DNA from: CAVVAE01 sp963746185
Lineage (GTDB): Bacteria; Actinomycetota; Actinomycetes; Propionibacteriales; Nocardioidaceae
Direction: 5' to 3'
NCBI GenBank assembly: GCA_963746185.1
Contig: CAVVAE010000002.1
Location: 372,001 to 436,000, forward strand
DNA length: 64,000 nucleotides
Both the position numbers and the translations under genes were made by a program. Below the pieces are notes generated by a model. It was not told the origin of the DNA and did not search any database. It saw only the letters and a list, made by a program, of their open reading frames with translations. How positions within the stretch are numbered: position 1 is the first letter of the stretch; each line of letters starts with the position of its first letter. This document shows positions 26,777 to 35,454 of this stretch, one piece after another.

Positions 26777-28534
26777 CTAGCGAGCAGCGATCTTGTGTCG
26801 CGCCTGCTCGCCCTGGGCTCCCATCAGCCCGAGGTTCTTGCCCTTCAGGTTGAGCCGGACCACACCGCCGTCGACGGCCATCACGTGCAAGGGGGCGACA
26901 CCTGTGACGCGCTGCTTGGCTCCGTCAGCAAGCAGGCCCGCGAACACCACCTTCTTGTTGCTGTCCTTCACGACGACGCGGGAGTCTCCGCCGATCGCCG
27001 ACACCCGGACGAACGCCTCTTTTGGCGCCGGCGGCGGGATCGGCTTGTTGCCTGCGCCGGGTGATCCCAGGCCGGAGGAGTTCTGAGGTGGTGCCACGTC
27101 GCTGGCGGTCGGCGTCGTACCGGCCGCGAAGTACTTCGCCACGCCCCACACGAGCAGCAAGACGAGTACGGCGGCGATGAGACCGCCCCAGTTCGCACCG
27201 GACGCGCCCCCGCGCACCATCCCCTTCGACCCGGTCGACAGCTCCGCGTCGAAGACCGCCCGAGGGGTGATCGGCGAAGCGGAGAAATGCTCGTCGTACG
27301 ACGTGAGCAACGGCGCCGCGTCGACACCAAGGACCCGACACAGCATGCGGAGATGGCCGCGAGCGTAGAAGTCGCCTCCGCAGGGCGCGAAGTTGTCGAC
27401 CTCGATGGACTCGATGACGAACGGACGGATCCGAGTGCGTTCGGCCAGCTCGTCGACGGTCAACCGGAGCCGCTGGCGGGCGACGCGGATGGCTCCGCCG
27501 ATGATCAGGTCCTCAGCTTCCGCGTCATCAGGGTCGGTGGCTCGCGATCGGTAGGCCTCGACGGTGGCGGGATCTGGCGTGGGCACTGGTCGGCGTACCT
27601 TGCTCATCGCCCGAGCCGAGAGATCGGTGGTTGCGTCGATGATCAGGCCGATATTGCCGTGGCGCCCGGTCTCGTCGTCGACGTGGTCGTCGTCGCCGCG
27701 GCGCAACTGGTTGATCTCCGGAAGCGGCTCGGTGTTCTCTTCGGAGTAGGGCTCGGACAAGGCCAGCATGCCGACGGTCTGATGCTCGGGTCGGACCGGC
27801 ATCGTGACCTCTTCGCGGCGAGCGGGGTGCGAGTGGAGGGCGGAGACGATGGTCGCGAGCGGTGTGAACTGCCGCTTCGGCGGCTCCTCGACCTCGACCT
27901 CGGCGCCCGCCTCGGTGTCGGTGTCGCTGTCGGCATCAACCGCGGGGGCCTCGGCGTGTTGACTATCGACGTTCGTGGTGATCTCCACCGTCGGCTCAGG
28001 CTCTGCCACCGTGTCGTCCAGCACGATCACGGGAGCACGGCCGTCGGCGAGCCGGGTCAGCGTGCCGGGCACATCGACGACGGACACGCTCGTGGTCAGG
28101 CCATACGGCACGACGAGTGATGCGTCGTAGAACCAGCGGTTCATGGTCGCGGCTAGCCGTGAGCGCAGGCCTGCCTCTTCGAGCGGGTTGGCAGCCTCGG
28201 AGACAAGGAGTGCGACGTGCCCGTCAGTCACGCGACCGCGCTCGTCGACCTCGACCCGTTCGACGTGCCCCCAAGGGACGCCGGTCCAGTCACCACCGAG
28301 TCGCACCCGGAGGCCGGTCTCATCGGCGACCAACAGCGGCGTACGTGCGTCGCCCCAAGCGAGACCGTGGAAGACGGCCACCAGGCCGAGCAGGACTCCG
28401 ATCAGCAGCGGAACCCCGCCCCCGGTCTGGCCGAAGCGCCAGAGATAGCCAGTCGCCAGCGCAAGCGCGATCACGGCGACGAGAGCCATCAGGCCGGCAC
28501 GTCGGCGAACAACCAATCCAGTCTGACTCGTCAC
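26777..28534 (-). CDS. RodZ-like HTH/DUF4115 protein with an extra N-terminal membrane module
   Basis: 585 aa, GTG start overlapping the ftsK stop by four bases. Three parts are visible. (1) Residues 1-165: two transmembrane helices (about 13-30 and 38-60) and a PH-like domain around GLRVRLGGDWTGVPWGHVERV. (2) An acidic low-complexity linker to about 330. (3) A RodZ-like unit: HTH_25 (AIRVARQRLRLTVDELAERT and YARGHLRMLCRVLGVD), a transmembrane helix near 451-471, a Pro/Gly linker and a C-terminal DUF4115 beta domain (FVRVSAIGGDSRVVVKD). RodZ links MreB to the wall machinery. Ordinary actinobacterial RodZ-like proteins lack part 1. Confidence 0.85.
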   Translation of the reverse strand: MTSQTGLVVRRRAGLMALVAVIALALATGYLWRFGQTGGGVPLLIGVLLGLVAVFHGLAWGDARTPLLVADETGLRVRLGGDWTGVPWGHVERVEVDERGRVTDGHVALLVSEAANPLEEAGLRSRLAATMNRWFYDASLVVPYGLTTSVSVVDVPGTLTRLADGRAPVIVLDDTVAEPEPTVEITTNVDSQHAEAPAVDADSDTDTEAGAEVEVEEPPKRQFTPLATIVSALHSHPARREEVTMPVRPEHQTVGMLALSEPYSEENTEPLPEINQLRRGDDDHVDDETGRHGNIGLIIDATTDLSARAMSKVRRPVPTPDPATVEAYRSRATDPDDAEAEDLIIGGAIRVARQRLRLTVDELAERTRIRPFVIESIEVDNFAPCGGDFYARGHLRMLCRVLGVDAAPLLTSYDEHFSASPITPRAVFDAELSTGSKGMVRGGASGANWGGLIAAVLVLLLVWGVAKYFAAGTTPTASDVAPPQNSSGLGSPGAGNKPIPPPAPKEAFVRVSAIGGDSRVVVKDSNKKVVFAGLLADGAKQRVTGVAPLHVMAVDGGVVRLNLKGKNLGLMGAQGEQARHKIAAR

Positions 28535-31053
28535 GGTGATCCCTCCCCCTGCAAGCTCATGATCACGTCGTCGAGATCGTCAGGTTTGATCAAGACGTCG
28601 CGGGCCTTCGAGCCCTCCGAGGGACCGACGATCCCGCGGCTTTCGAGAATGTCCATCAGGCGCCCGGCCTTGGCAAAGCCGACCCGGAGCTTGCGCTGGA
28701 GCATCGACGTCGACCCGAACTGGGTCGAGACGATGAGCTCGACGGCCTGGCAGACCAGGTCGATGTCGTCTCCGATGTCGTCCTCGAGCACACGATTGCT
28801 CTTCTGTGGTGCTGTGACGTCATCGCGGTAGGTCGGCTGAAGCTGCTTCTTGCAGTGATCGACGACCTCCTTGATCTCCGCCTCGGTCACCCAGGCGCCT
28901 TGGATCCGGCCTGGCTTGCTCGCTCCCATGGGAAGGAAGAGCCCGTCGCCCTTGCCGACCAGCTTCTCGGCGCCGGGCTGGTCGAGGATGACCCGACTGT
29001 CAGCCAGTGATGACGTCGCGAACGCCAACCGGCTCGGGACGTTGGCCTTGATCAGTCCGGTGACGACGTCGACCGACGGCCGCTGAGTGGCCAGCGCAAG
29101 GTGGATCCCGGCCGCGCGCGCCAGCTGCGTGATGCGCACGATGCAGTCCTCGACGTCCCGGGGCGCCACCATCATCAGGTCGGCCAGCTCGTCGACAACC
29201 ACGAGGAGATAGGGGTACGGCGTGAGGAGGCGCTCAGTTCCTGGCGGAGCCTTCACGGCTCCTGAGCGGACCGCCTTGTTGAAGTCGTCGATGTGGCGGA
29301 AGCCGAAGTTGGCCAGGTCGTCGTACCGCTGGTCCATCTCACGAACCACCCACTGCAACGCCTCAGCCGCCTTCTTCGGGCTGGTGATGATCGGGGTGAT
29401 CAGGTGTGGGATTCCTTCGTACGCCGTCAGCTCGACCCGCTTGGGGTCGATCATGATCATCCGCACTTCGTCGGGGGTGGCCCGCATCAGCAACGAGGAG
29501 ATCATCGAGTTGATGAAGCTCGACTTGCCGGAGCCGGTCGCGCCGGACACGAGCAGGTGCGGCATCTTCGCCAAGTTGGCCACGACGAAGCCGCCCTCGA
29601 CGTCCTTGCCCAGGCCGACCACCATCGGATGGCTGTCGGCTCGCGACGATGGTGCGCGCAGCACGTCTCCCAGCGAGACGATCTCGGCGTCGGGGTTGGG
29701 GATCTCGACACCGATGGCCGACTTGCCGGGGATGGGCGACAGGATGCGCACGTCGGCGCTGGCGACGGCGTACGCGATGTTCTTCGACAACGCGGTGACC
29801 TTCTCGACCTTGACGGCAGGACCGAGCTCGACCTCATAGCGAGTGACGGTCGGCCCCCGGGTGTAGCCGGTGACCTGCGCGTCGATACCGAACTGCTCGA
29901 GCACCTCGGTCAGTCGTCCGACGATGGCGTCCGATGCCTGCGACCGCGCCCGGTGTGCGCTGCCGGGCTTGAGCACGTCGTTGCTCGGAAGCGTGTAGCT
30001 GATGTCGCCTGACAGGCTGAGCTGCTCGACGCGTTGCGGGAGCGGTGTGTGAGGCGGCGGCTCGAGCGGGCCGTCTTCGGTGGCGGAGCTGGCGCGCTTG
30101 GCCAACTCTCGGCCCTCCATCAGCGCCGGATCGGGTTCGACACCGTCGGCGTCCTCCGACCCTTCCGCATCGACCATGCTGCCGACGCGGCGGCGAGGCC
30201 GGTTGCGCTGGAAGCCCTCGACGGGTGCCGTGTCCTCGGTGTCAGGTACGGCTTCAGGGTCGACCGGCGTACGGCCGAGCACCTTGTCGCGCAGGGCCCC
30301 GAGCCGCTTGGGGATCAGGTAGACCGGCGTCGCCGACACGACGAGCAGTCCGAAGAACGTGAGCAGCACGAGCAGCGGGATGGCGATGAGCGTGCTGCGG
30401 AACAGGTCGGCGACCATGGCCGAACCGATGTAGCCGACAGCGCCGCCCGCCTCTCGCATGGCGTCCTGGCCACCGTTCGGTCGGGGCAACCCGTGCTGGA
30501 TGTGGATCAGGCCGAGGACGCCGAGAGCGATCGCGCTCCAACCGATGACAGGGCGACCGGCGGGTCCGTTGAGCTCCGGGGAACGCATGGCTCGCCATGC
30601 CGCCATCAGCAGCAAAAGGGGGACGGCATACGCCGCGATGCCGACCGAGCCCTCGACCACGGCCCGAATGCCGTCACCGACCGCGCCGGGAAGTCGCCAC
30701 CACACGGTCGCGCTGACGATGACGGCGAGACCGACCAGAAGGAGACCGAGGCCGTCACGACGGTGTTCGGGTTCGAGGTCTCGGGCGGTGGAGCCGATCC
30801 GGCGGACAATCGCGCCGATCAGGTGGGCGACTCCCAGCCAGATGGCGCCGAGCCCGCGACCGATCCCGGTCACGAGCAGCGCAAAAGGACCAGGACCGCT
30901 ACGCCGGGCCGACGACGAGCGTGAACGCGGGCGCTTGCGCGCGTTCTTCTTCTTGCTCGCCGACGACGAGCGTCGGGCCTGGCTACCGGACGAGCCGGAT
31001 CGAGAGCGTGTTGTGCTCCGCGACCGCGGCGGGGAAGACGTGCGGGTCGCCAT
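28531..31053 (-). CDS. ftsK: DNA translocase FtsK
   Basis: 840 aa. It couples division to chromosome segregation at the septum. It has a basic Ser/Arg-rich N-terminus, four or so membrane helices (about residues 55-235), a linker, and a RecA-like motor with Walker A GATGSGKSSF near residue 500, Walker B LLVVVDELADLM and the conserved RITQLARAAGIHLALATQRPS-type segment. The last 65 residues form the winged-helix gamma domain that reads polar sequences (AVELIVSTQFGSTSMLQRKL). It heads the block ftsK - rodZ-like - rimO - pgsA - cinA - clgR. Confidence 0.97.
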   Translation of the reverse strand: MATRTSSPPRSRSTTRSRSGSSGSQARRSSSASKKKNARKRPRSRSSSARRSGPGPFALLVTGIGRGLGAIWLGVAHLIGAIVRRIGSTARDLEPEHRRDGLGLLLVGLAVIVSATVWWRLPGAVGDGIRAVVEGSVGIAAYAVPLLLLMAAWRAMRSPELNGPAGRPVIGWSAIALGVLGLIHIQHGLPRPNGGQDAMREAGGAVGYIGSAMVADLFRSTLIAIPLLVLLTFFGLLVVSATPVYLIPKRLGALRDKVLGRTPVDPEAVPDTEDTAPVEGFQRNRPRRRVGSMVDAEGSEDADGVEPDPALMEGRELAKRASSATEDGPLEPPPHTPLPQRVEQLSLSGDISYTLPSNDVLKPGSAHRARSQASDAIVGRLTEVLEQFGIDAQVTGYTRGPTVTRYEVELGPAVKVEKVTALSKNIAYAVASADVRILSPIPGKSAIGVEIPNPDAEIVSLGDVLRAPSSRADSHPMVVGLGKDVEGGFVVANLAKMPHLLVSGATGSGKSSFINSMISSLLMRATPDEVRMIMIDPKRVELTAYEGIPHLITPIITSPKKAAEALQWVVREMDQRYDDLANFGFRHIDDFNKAVRSGAVKAPPGTERLLTPYPYLLVVVDELADLMMVAPRDVEDCIVRITQLARAAGIHLALATQRPSVDVVTGLIKANVPSRLAFATSSLADSRVILDQPGAEKLVGKGDGLFLPMGASKPGRIQGAWVTEAEIKEVVDHCKKQLQPTYRDDVTAPQKSNRVLEDDIGDDIDLVCQAVELIVSTQFGSTSMLQRKLRVGFAKAGRLMDILESRGIVGPSEGSKARDVLIKPDDLDDVIMSLQGEGSP

Positions 31054-31197
31054 GCCGTTGAGGCTACGCGATAGTCACATCAGTCTCACGCGTAACACGC
31101 CGCCCAACCGGGCCGGCAAACCCTGGCCGAACGGGGGAGTTCCAGGGTTCGAGACGGGGATTCCCCGCAGGCGTCGTGACGGCCTAGGGTCGTGCCC

Positions 31198-31310
31198 AGG
31201 TCATGAGTGCCAGCGCGAAGCCCCGGCTTGCTGGCCGGCAACCCTCCACCGCGGTGGGGTGCCCCGGGTGAAGACCAGGCCGACGCGACAACGCGCCGGC
31301 AAGTGCGGAT
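31198..31310 (+). ncRNA. SAM-IV riboswitch
   Basis: The core starts GGTCATGAGTGCCAGC and closes CCCCGGGTGAAGACC (31262-31276), so GGTC (31199-31202) pairs with GACC (31273-31276). Inside are GCCAGC/GCTGGC (31209-31214 with 31230-31235), the SAM-binding CCGGCAACCC stretch and the CCACC/GGTGG stem (31246-31250 with 31253-31257). This is the pattern of the actinobacterial SAM-IV class. A GCG-acaa-CGC hairpin follows. The aminotransferase GTG start lies 17 bp beyond the end given, with AGGAG at 31316-31320, so control of translation or early termination by SAM is likely. Confidence 0.88.
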
Positions 31311-31327
31311 CCTTCAGGAGCCTTCCC

Positions 31328-32680
31328 GTGTCGATCTTGTCAGTGCTCGAACGACCCACCTCCTCCGTGTCTCGCGTACGACGCGACACGCCACACCTGC
31401 CGGCCGTGATCGGGTCGGATCTGCTGGTCCCCACCCTCGATGGCGAGGTGGTGGGCTATGCCAACCTCGACCACGCCGCGAGCCCGCCCTGTCTCGAGCC
31501 GGTCAGGCGCGCGGTCGATGCCACCCTCGACACTTACGCGTCGGTCCACCGGGGCAGCGGCTACGCATCAGTGGTCACGACCCGATGGTTCGAGGAGGCC
31601 CGCGAGGAACTGCGACGTTTCACCGGCGCTCGTCACGACGATGCTGTCGTGTTCACGCGGCACGCCACCGAGTCACTCAACCTCCTCGCCTCGGCGCTGC
31701 CCGCTGATACGACGGTCGTCGTCTGGGAGTCCGAGCACCACGCGGCCTTGCTGCCGTGGACGACCTCCGACGTCGTACGCCTGGCCACACCCCATAACCC
31801 GGCAGAGATCCTCGACCAGCTCGACCAGGCACTCACTGAGGTCATGACCAGCCATGCCCTCGTGGTGACGACTGCGGCGAGCAACGTCACCGGTGAAATC
31901 TGGCCGGTGCGCGACATCGCCACACTGGCACACCGCCACGAAGCGCGCGTCTGTATCGACGCGTCACAGCTCGCGCCCCATCGGGCGTTGGCAGTCGCCG
32001 ACGACGACCTCGACTACCTCGTGCTCTCGGGTCACAAGATCTACGCGCCCTTCGGTGCGGGACTTCTCGTCGGCCGATCCGACTGGCTTCGCGACGCTCC
32101 GCCACATCTGCGCGGCGGCGGCGCGACCGACCTGGTGACCAATGATGTCGTCACCTGGTCGACCGGGCCTGCCCGCCACGAGGCCGGTTCGCCGAACGTC
32201 GTCGGCGCCGTCGCGATGGCGGCAGCAGCGTCGACGCTGAGCGGCCACCGCAGTGCTGTCGAGGCGCATGAGGCGTTTCTGCTCGAGCGGTTGCGCGACG
32301 GGCTCGCGGCGATCCCCGGCGTACGGACCTACTCGATGTTCGGGTCGGCGCATGACCGGGTCGGCATTGCAGCGTTCACCGTCGACGGTCAGCGCAGCGA
32401 GGTGGTCTCTGCTGCCTTGTCAGCGGAGTTCGGCGTGGGGCTGCGAGACGGAAAGTTCTGCGCCCATCTGCTCGTCGATCAGCTCCTTGGGCAGTCGGGG
32501 GCAAGCTCAGCGGTCAGGGCCTCGATCGGTCTGGGTACGACGCTGGAGCACGTGGACCGCTTCCTGTCCGGCATCGAGACGATCGCGACGCAAGGACCCG
32601 CGGCACACTATGTCTGCGCCGACGGGGTCTGGTCTCCAGCGAACGATCCTCGCGACCTCCGCCACCCCCGGCCCTGGTGA
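31328..32680 (+). CDS. Class V aminotransferase (cysteine desulfurase-like), SAM-IV controlled
   Basis: 450 aa from GTG 31328, with AGGAG 7 nt upstream. A PLP enzyme of fold type I, aminotransferase class V: NLDHAASPPCLEPV at the start, VHRGSGYAS, FTRHATESLNLLA, and the PLP lysine in LVLSGHKIYAPFGAGLLVG. The relatives are cysteine desulfurases and selenocysteine lyases. The leader is a SAM-IV riboswitch, so the gene should be shut when SAM is plentiful, which argues for a role in sulfur or methionine supply. Exact substrate unknown. The frame runs upstream through the riboswitch, but no start there is credible. Confidence 0.9.
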   Translation: MSILSVLERPTSSVSRVRRDTPHLPAVIGSDLLVPTLDGEVVGYANLDHAASPPCLEPVRRAVDATLDTYASVHRGSGYASVVTTRWFEEAREELRRFTGARHDDAVVFTRHATESLNLLASALPADTTVVVWESEHHAALLPWTTSDVVRLATPHNPAEILDQLDQALTEVMTSHALVVTTAASNVTGEIWPVRDIATLAHRHEARVCIDASQLAPHRALAVADDDLDYLVLSGHKIYAPFGAGLLVGRSDWLRDAPPHLRGGGATDLVTNDVVTWSTGPARHEAGSPNVVGAVAMAAAASTLSGHRSAVEAHEAFLLERLRDGLAAIPGVRTYSMFGSAHDRVGIAAFTVDGQRSEVVSAALSAEFGVGLRDGKFCAHLLVDQLLGQSGASSAVRASIGLGTTLEHVDRFLSGIETIATQGPAAHYVCADGVWSPANDPRDLRHPRPW

Positions 32681-32709
32681 GAATCCCCCACAACAGACAC
32701 AATGACGCG

Positions 32710-33399
32710 ATGAATGACGCAACCACAACCTATGTCGCCGTGACGGGCGTGGCCCCCGCCGTCGGTACGTCGACCCTCGCGCAAGGCATCCGTGACTGGC
32801 TCGTGTCACGTGACCTCGCAGTCGACCTGGTCGAAGAGGACGAGGTTCTCACCCGGCCTGAGTTCGCTCCCGCAGCTCGCGAGCTGGCCGTCACCGGGAC
32901 CGTGGGAATTGACACGTTGGTGGATTGCGTCGGCACCTTTGTCACGTCGATCAAGAACTCTCCAGCCGATGCGGTGGTGTCCGACTCGCTGCTGCCCTTC
33001 GTACACTCGCTCGTGGAGTGGGGCTACGGGGAGAATGCGATCGAGGGCTTCTTCACCTCTGTGACCGAGCAACTCGAGGGGATGCCGTTCACCCTGGTCT
33101 ACCTCGACGCCGACGTCCAGGGCGCGCTTCGACAGGCGGCAGTGCGAGAGCCGGCCGGCTGGCTCGACTGGTACGTCACCAACCTGCTCCGCAACGAACC
33201 CGTCTCGACGACGTCTCGCGAAGACTCCGCCGTCGCCTGCCTGGAACGTGAGCACGCGCTCGCCATCCGCCTGCTCGACGAGCACGGTTGGAATGTCATC
33301 CGGATCGCCGACGTCGACCTGCTCGACCGCCCCGAGGTGTTCGCCCGAGCGCGGGACGCTCTCGAACAATCCCTCAGCGGCGCCCTTCTGCGCGACTAG
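32710..33399 (+). CDS. Putative P-loop nucleotide kinase-like protein
   Basis: 229 aa. It begins with a strand and a loop, YVAVTGVAPAVGTSTLAQGI, that looks like a Walker A in which the usual GKS/T is replaced by VGTST. Later segments resemble a nucleoside/nucleotide kinase fold: DAVVSDSLLPFVHSL, FTLVYLDADVQGALRQA (near residue 140) and a closing helical part. It may be a P-loop kinase relative with altered or lost catalysis. It starts 29 bp after the aminotransferase, so probably shares its transcript. I do not recognise a named family. Confidence 0.7.
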   Translation: MNDATTTYVAVTGVAPAVGTSTLAQGIRDWLVSRDLAVDLVEEDEVLTRPEFAPAARELAVTGTVGIDTLVDCVGTFVTSIKNSPADAVVSDSLLPFVHSLVEWGYGENAIEGFFTSVTEQLEGMPFTLVYLDADVQGALRQAAVREPAGWLDWYVTNLLRNEPVSTTSREDSAVACLEREHALAIRLLDEHGWNVIRIADVDLLDRPEVFARARDALEQSLSGALLRD

Positions 33400-33406
33400 G
33401 CACGGC

Positions 33407-34582
33407 CTAGAAGTAGTCGAGCAGGTACGCCGGCCTCCCGACGAACGCCGCATCGAGCATCGAGTGGTGATCCGACGAGCCGCCCGAGGCGAGGCCAGCC
33501 GTGACGAGGTTCGCCATTGGCATACCGGCGTACAGCGCGGCAACCCCGTTGGCGGTCAATCGCACAGCATCCCCGTCATCGGCTGTCGCTTCGACCAACT
33601 CGCCCGATCCCTTCGTGACTCGGAGCCGACCCGTCATATGGTTCGCGGGCACGAAGCCGTCGGCGAGAGCAACCGGTACGTCGATGTCGATCCCGTCGGG
33701 GAACCCCCGTCCTGATATCGCTGACCTGACATCGAGCAGCCGCAACATCCATCGAGTCTGCTTGGACTCCTGTGCGATGCACTCACCGAGCAGTTGGTGG
33801 ATCGGGTCATCAGGGGCGAGATAGGCATGAACGTTCTTGGCGACCGATGAGCTCGAGCCAACCACCGCCCACAGCGCGCGGGCGGTCGCCGCGCTCGCCG
33901 CGACGAACTGGTAGACCACGATGTCGTAGCTGCCCTTGCCCTGCCAGCCGTAGACGACGTACCCGTCGTCGGCGAGATAGCCGAACATGGTGGCGTCCTC
34001 GAGATCTTCCGCGAGCTCTTCGACCGGGTAGTTGCGGGGGCCGCAGGCACGTCCGTCGGCGTAGTGGTCGCCCATCACTGCGTGCATCTGCTCGGCGTCT
34101 CCGGGCTTGGCCTCACGCACGACGACCTCGTCGCCGCGCAGCTCGCGCAATAGCCGGGTCGGGATCGTCACCCGCGGTTGGACGCCGGCGATCTCCCAAC
34201 CGCGCTTGCGGTAGACCGGAACCGTCGCCGGGTAGAGCACAGACAACGGGAAGTCGAGCTCGCAGCCGCGCTCGATGATGCCGTCCATCAAGGCGCTTCC
34301 GACACCTCGCCCGCGGTACTCAGGCGAGACAACGACTCCGGCGATACCCGCCATGGCGAGGTCGCGACCACCCCAGTACTGGCGGAACGGCCAGATCATC
34401 GCCCGGCCGACCAGCAAGCTGTCGTCATACACACCGATGACAAGGCGGTCGTCTATCGCCTTCTGAACGTCGGACTCCCAGCCCGGCCGGGCCGCATCGG
34501 GAAGGGCCCCGAAGGCCCGGGTGCGAATGTCGTATGACCGACCGATGTCTGCCGGGTCCAGCGAACGCGTTTCCAGCCTCAT
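33407..34582 (-). CDS. Eis-like GNAT family N-acetyltransferase
   Basis: 391 aa, the length and three-part layout of the Eis family: an N-terminal GNAT domain with acetyl-CoA motif VVVSPEYRGRGVGSAL (about residues 84-99) and LYPATVPVYRKRGWE, a second degenerate GNAT-like domain, and an SCP2-like C-terminal domain. The last residue is Phe (LLDYF-end); the C-terminal carboxylate acts as base in Eis enzymes. Eis acetylates aminoglycosides and polyamine-like amines; the natural substrate here is unknown. It converges with the P-loop gene with a 7-bp gap. Confidence 0.9.
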   Translation of the reverse strand: MRLETRSLDPADIGRSYDIRTRAFGALPDAARPGWESDVQKAIDDRLVIGVYDDSLLVGRAMIWPFRQYWGGRDLAMAGIAGVVVSPEYRGRGVGSALMDGIIERGCELDFPLSVLYPATVPVYRKRGWEIAGVQPRVTIPTRLLRELRGDEVVVREAKPGDAEQMHAVMGDHYADGRACGPRNYPVEELAEDLEDATMFGYLADDGYVVYGWQGKGSYDIVVYQFVAASAATARALWAVVGSSSSVAKNVHAYLAPDDPIHQLLGECIAQESKQTRWMLRLLDVRSAISGRGFPDGIDIDVPVALADGFVPANHMTGRLRVTKGSGELVEATADDGDAVRLTANGVAALYAGMPMANLVTAGLASGGSSDHHSMLDAAFVGRPAYLLDYF

Positions 34583-34614
34583 CCGGCGACCCTATCTGCC
34601 AGACCCCACCAGGA

Positions 34615-35454
34615 TCACTCGGGTTTTGGCGGCTCCGCGTGAAGTACGCCGGCGTCAGTGACGGGCAGCTCGACCACCAGACATGGCCCCGCGTCGTACA
34701 TGCCGCCGTCGATCGCGAGCACCTGATTGTCGGCGTAGAGGTAGGGACGGTCGATCTCCTTGGACTCGACGCCGACAAGGTCGCCGATGATGCTGTGGCC
34801 GTGGACCAGGAGGTCCCCGCCGAGCCGTTGGAGCATCGCCTCGGCCTGGTAGCCGCCGTCCTCACCGTTGTAGACGTAGCGAGTGGTGAGCCGCCACCAC
34901 AACTCCCACCAGCCCTCAGGGTCGTCGCCCCCAACGATGCTCGCCACCGTCGCGTTGATCTCGTCGACGGTGTCGCCCCATTCGAGGTACTCGAGGGTGT
35001 CGGAGTGCATGAGCACGTGGTCGCGAACCAACGCCATCGGGGCAAGCGTGCGTAGCCAGGCGAGATGCTCGTCGGTCAGCCGTTCCTGGTCGCTCACGCG
35101 TCCACCGTTGCGCAGCCAACTGGGGGCGAAGCTGCGACGCTGGCCGTCGACCACGAACTCCTGGACCCCGAAGAGCTGCATGCCGATCGCGAGCACCTCG
35201 TGGTTGCCGAGCAGCGTGCGCACCTGACCCAGCGTCTCCTCGGCTTGGGTTTGCAGCCGCATGGCGAGGTCGATGACGCCGATGCCGTCAGGGCCGCGAT
35301 CAAGGAGGTCACCCAGGATCCACAGGTGGGTGGTCTGGCCCGACCAGTCACCTTGGGCGTTAACCAGACCGGCGCGCTGCAATGCGGCCGTGAGCTCGTC
35401 GACATAGCCGTGCGGATCGCTCGTGACGAACAGCCGCGCGCTGGAATCGGTCAT
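34615..35454 (-). CDS. Metallophosphoesterase (PPP-like)
   Basis: 279 aa with the calcineurin-like metal motifs in order: SDPHGY (D-x-H, residues 12-17), GDLLDRG (about 48), GNHE (about 85) and later histidines in VLMHSD and VHGHS. This is the serine/threonine or diadenosine-tetraphosphate phosphatase branch (PPP-type signature GDLLDRGPD). The substrate is not determinable. The start ATG overlaps the galE stop by four bases, so the two are coupled. Confidence 0.9.
   Translation of the reverse strand: MTDSSARLFVTSDPHGYVDELTAALQRAGLVNAQGDWSGQTTHLWILGDLLDRGPDGIGVIDLAMRLQTQAEETLGQVRTLLGNHEVLAIGMQLFGVQEFVVDGQRRSFAPSWLRNGGRVSDQERLTDEHLAWLRTLAPMALVRDHVLMHSDTLEYLEWGDTVDEINATVASIVGGDDPEGWWELWWRLTTRYVYNGEDGGYQAEAMLQRLGGDLLVHGHSIIGDLVGVESKEIDRPYLYADNQVLAIDGGMYDAGPCLVVELPVTDAGVLHAEPPKPE

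Noticed and set aside
31121..31175. tRNA-like T-loop (GGTTCGAGAC) upstream of the riboswitch
   Set aside because: No acceptor, D or anticodon arm fits; it is part of an AACCCTGG/CCAGGGTT hairpin in the ftsK upstream region.
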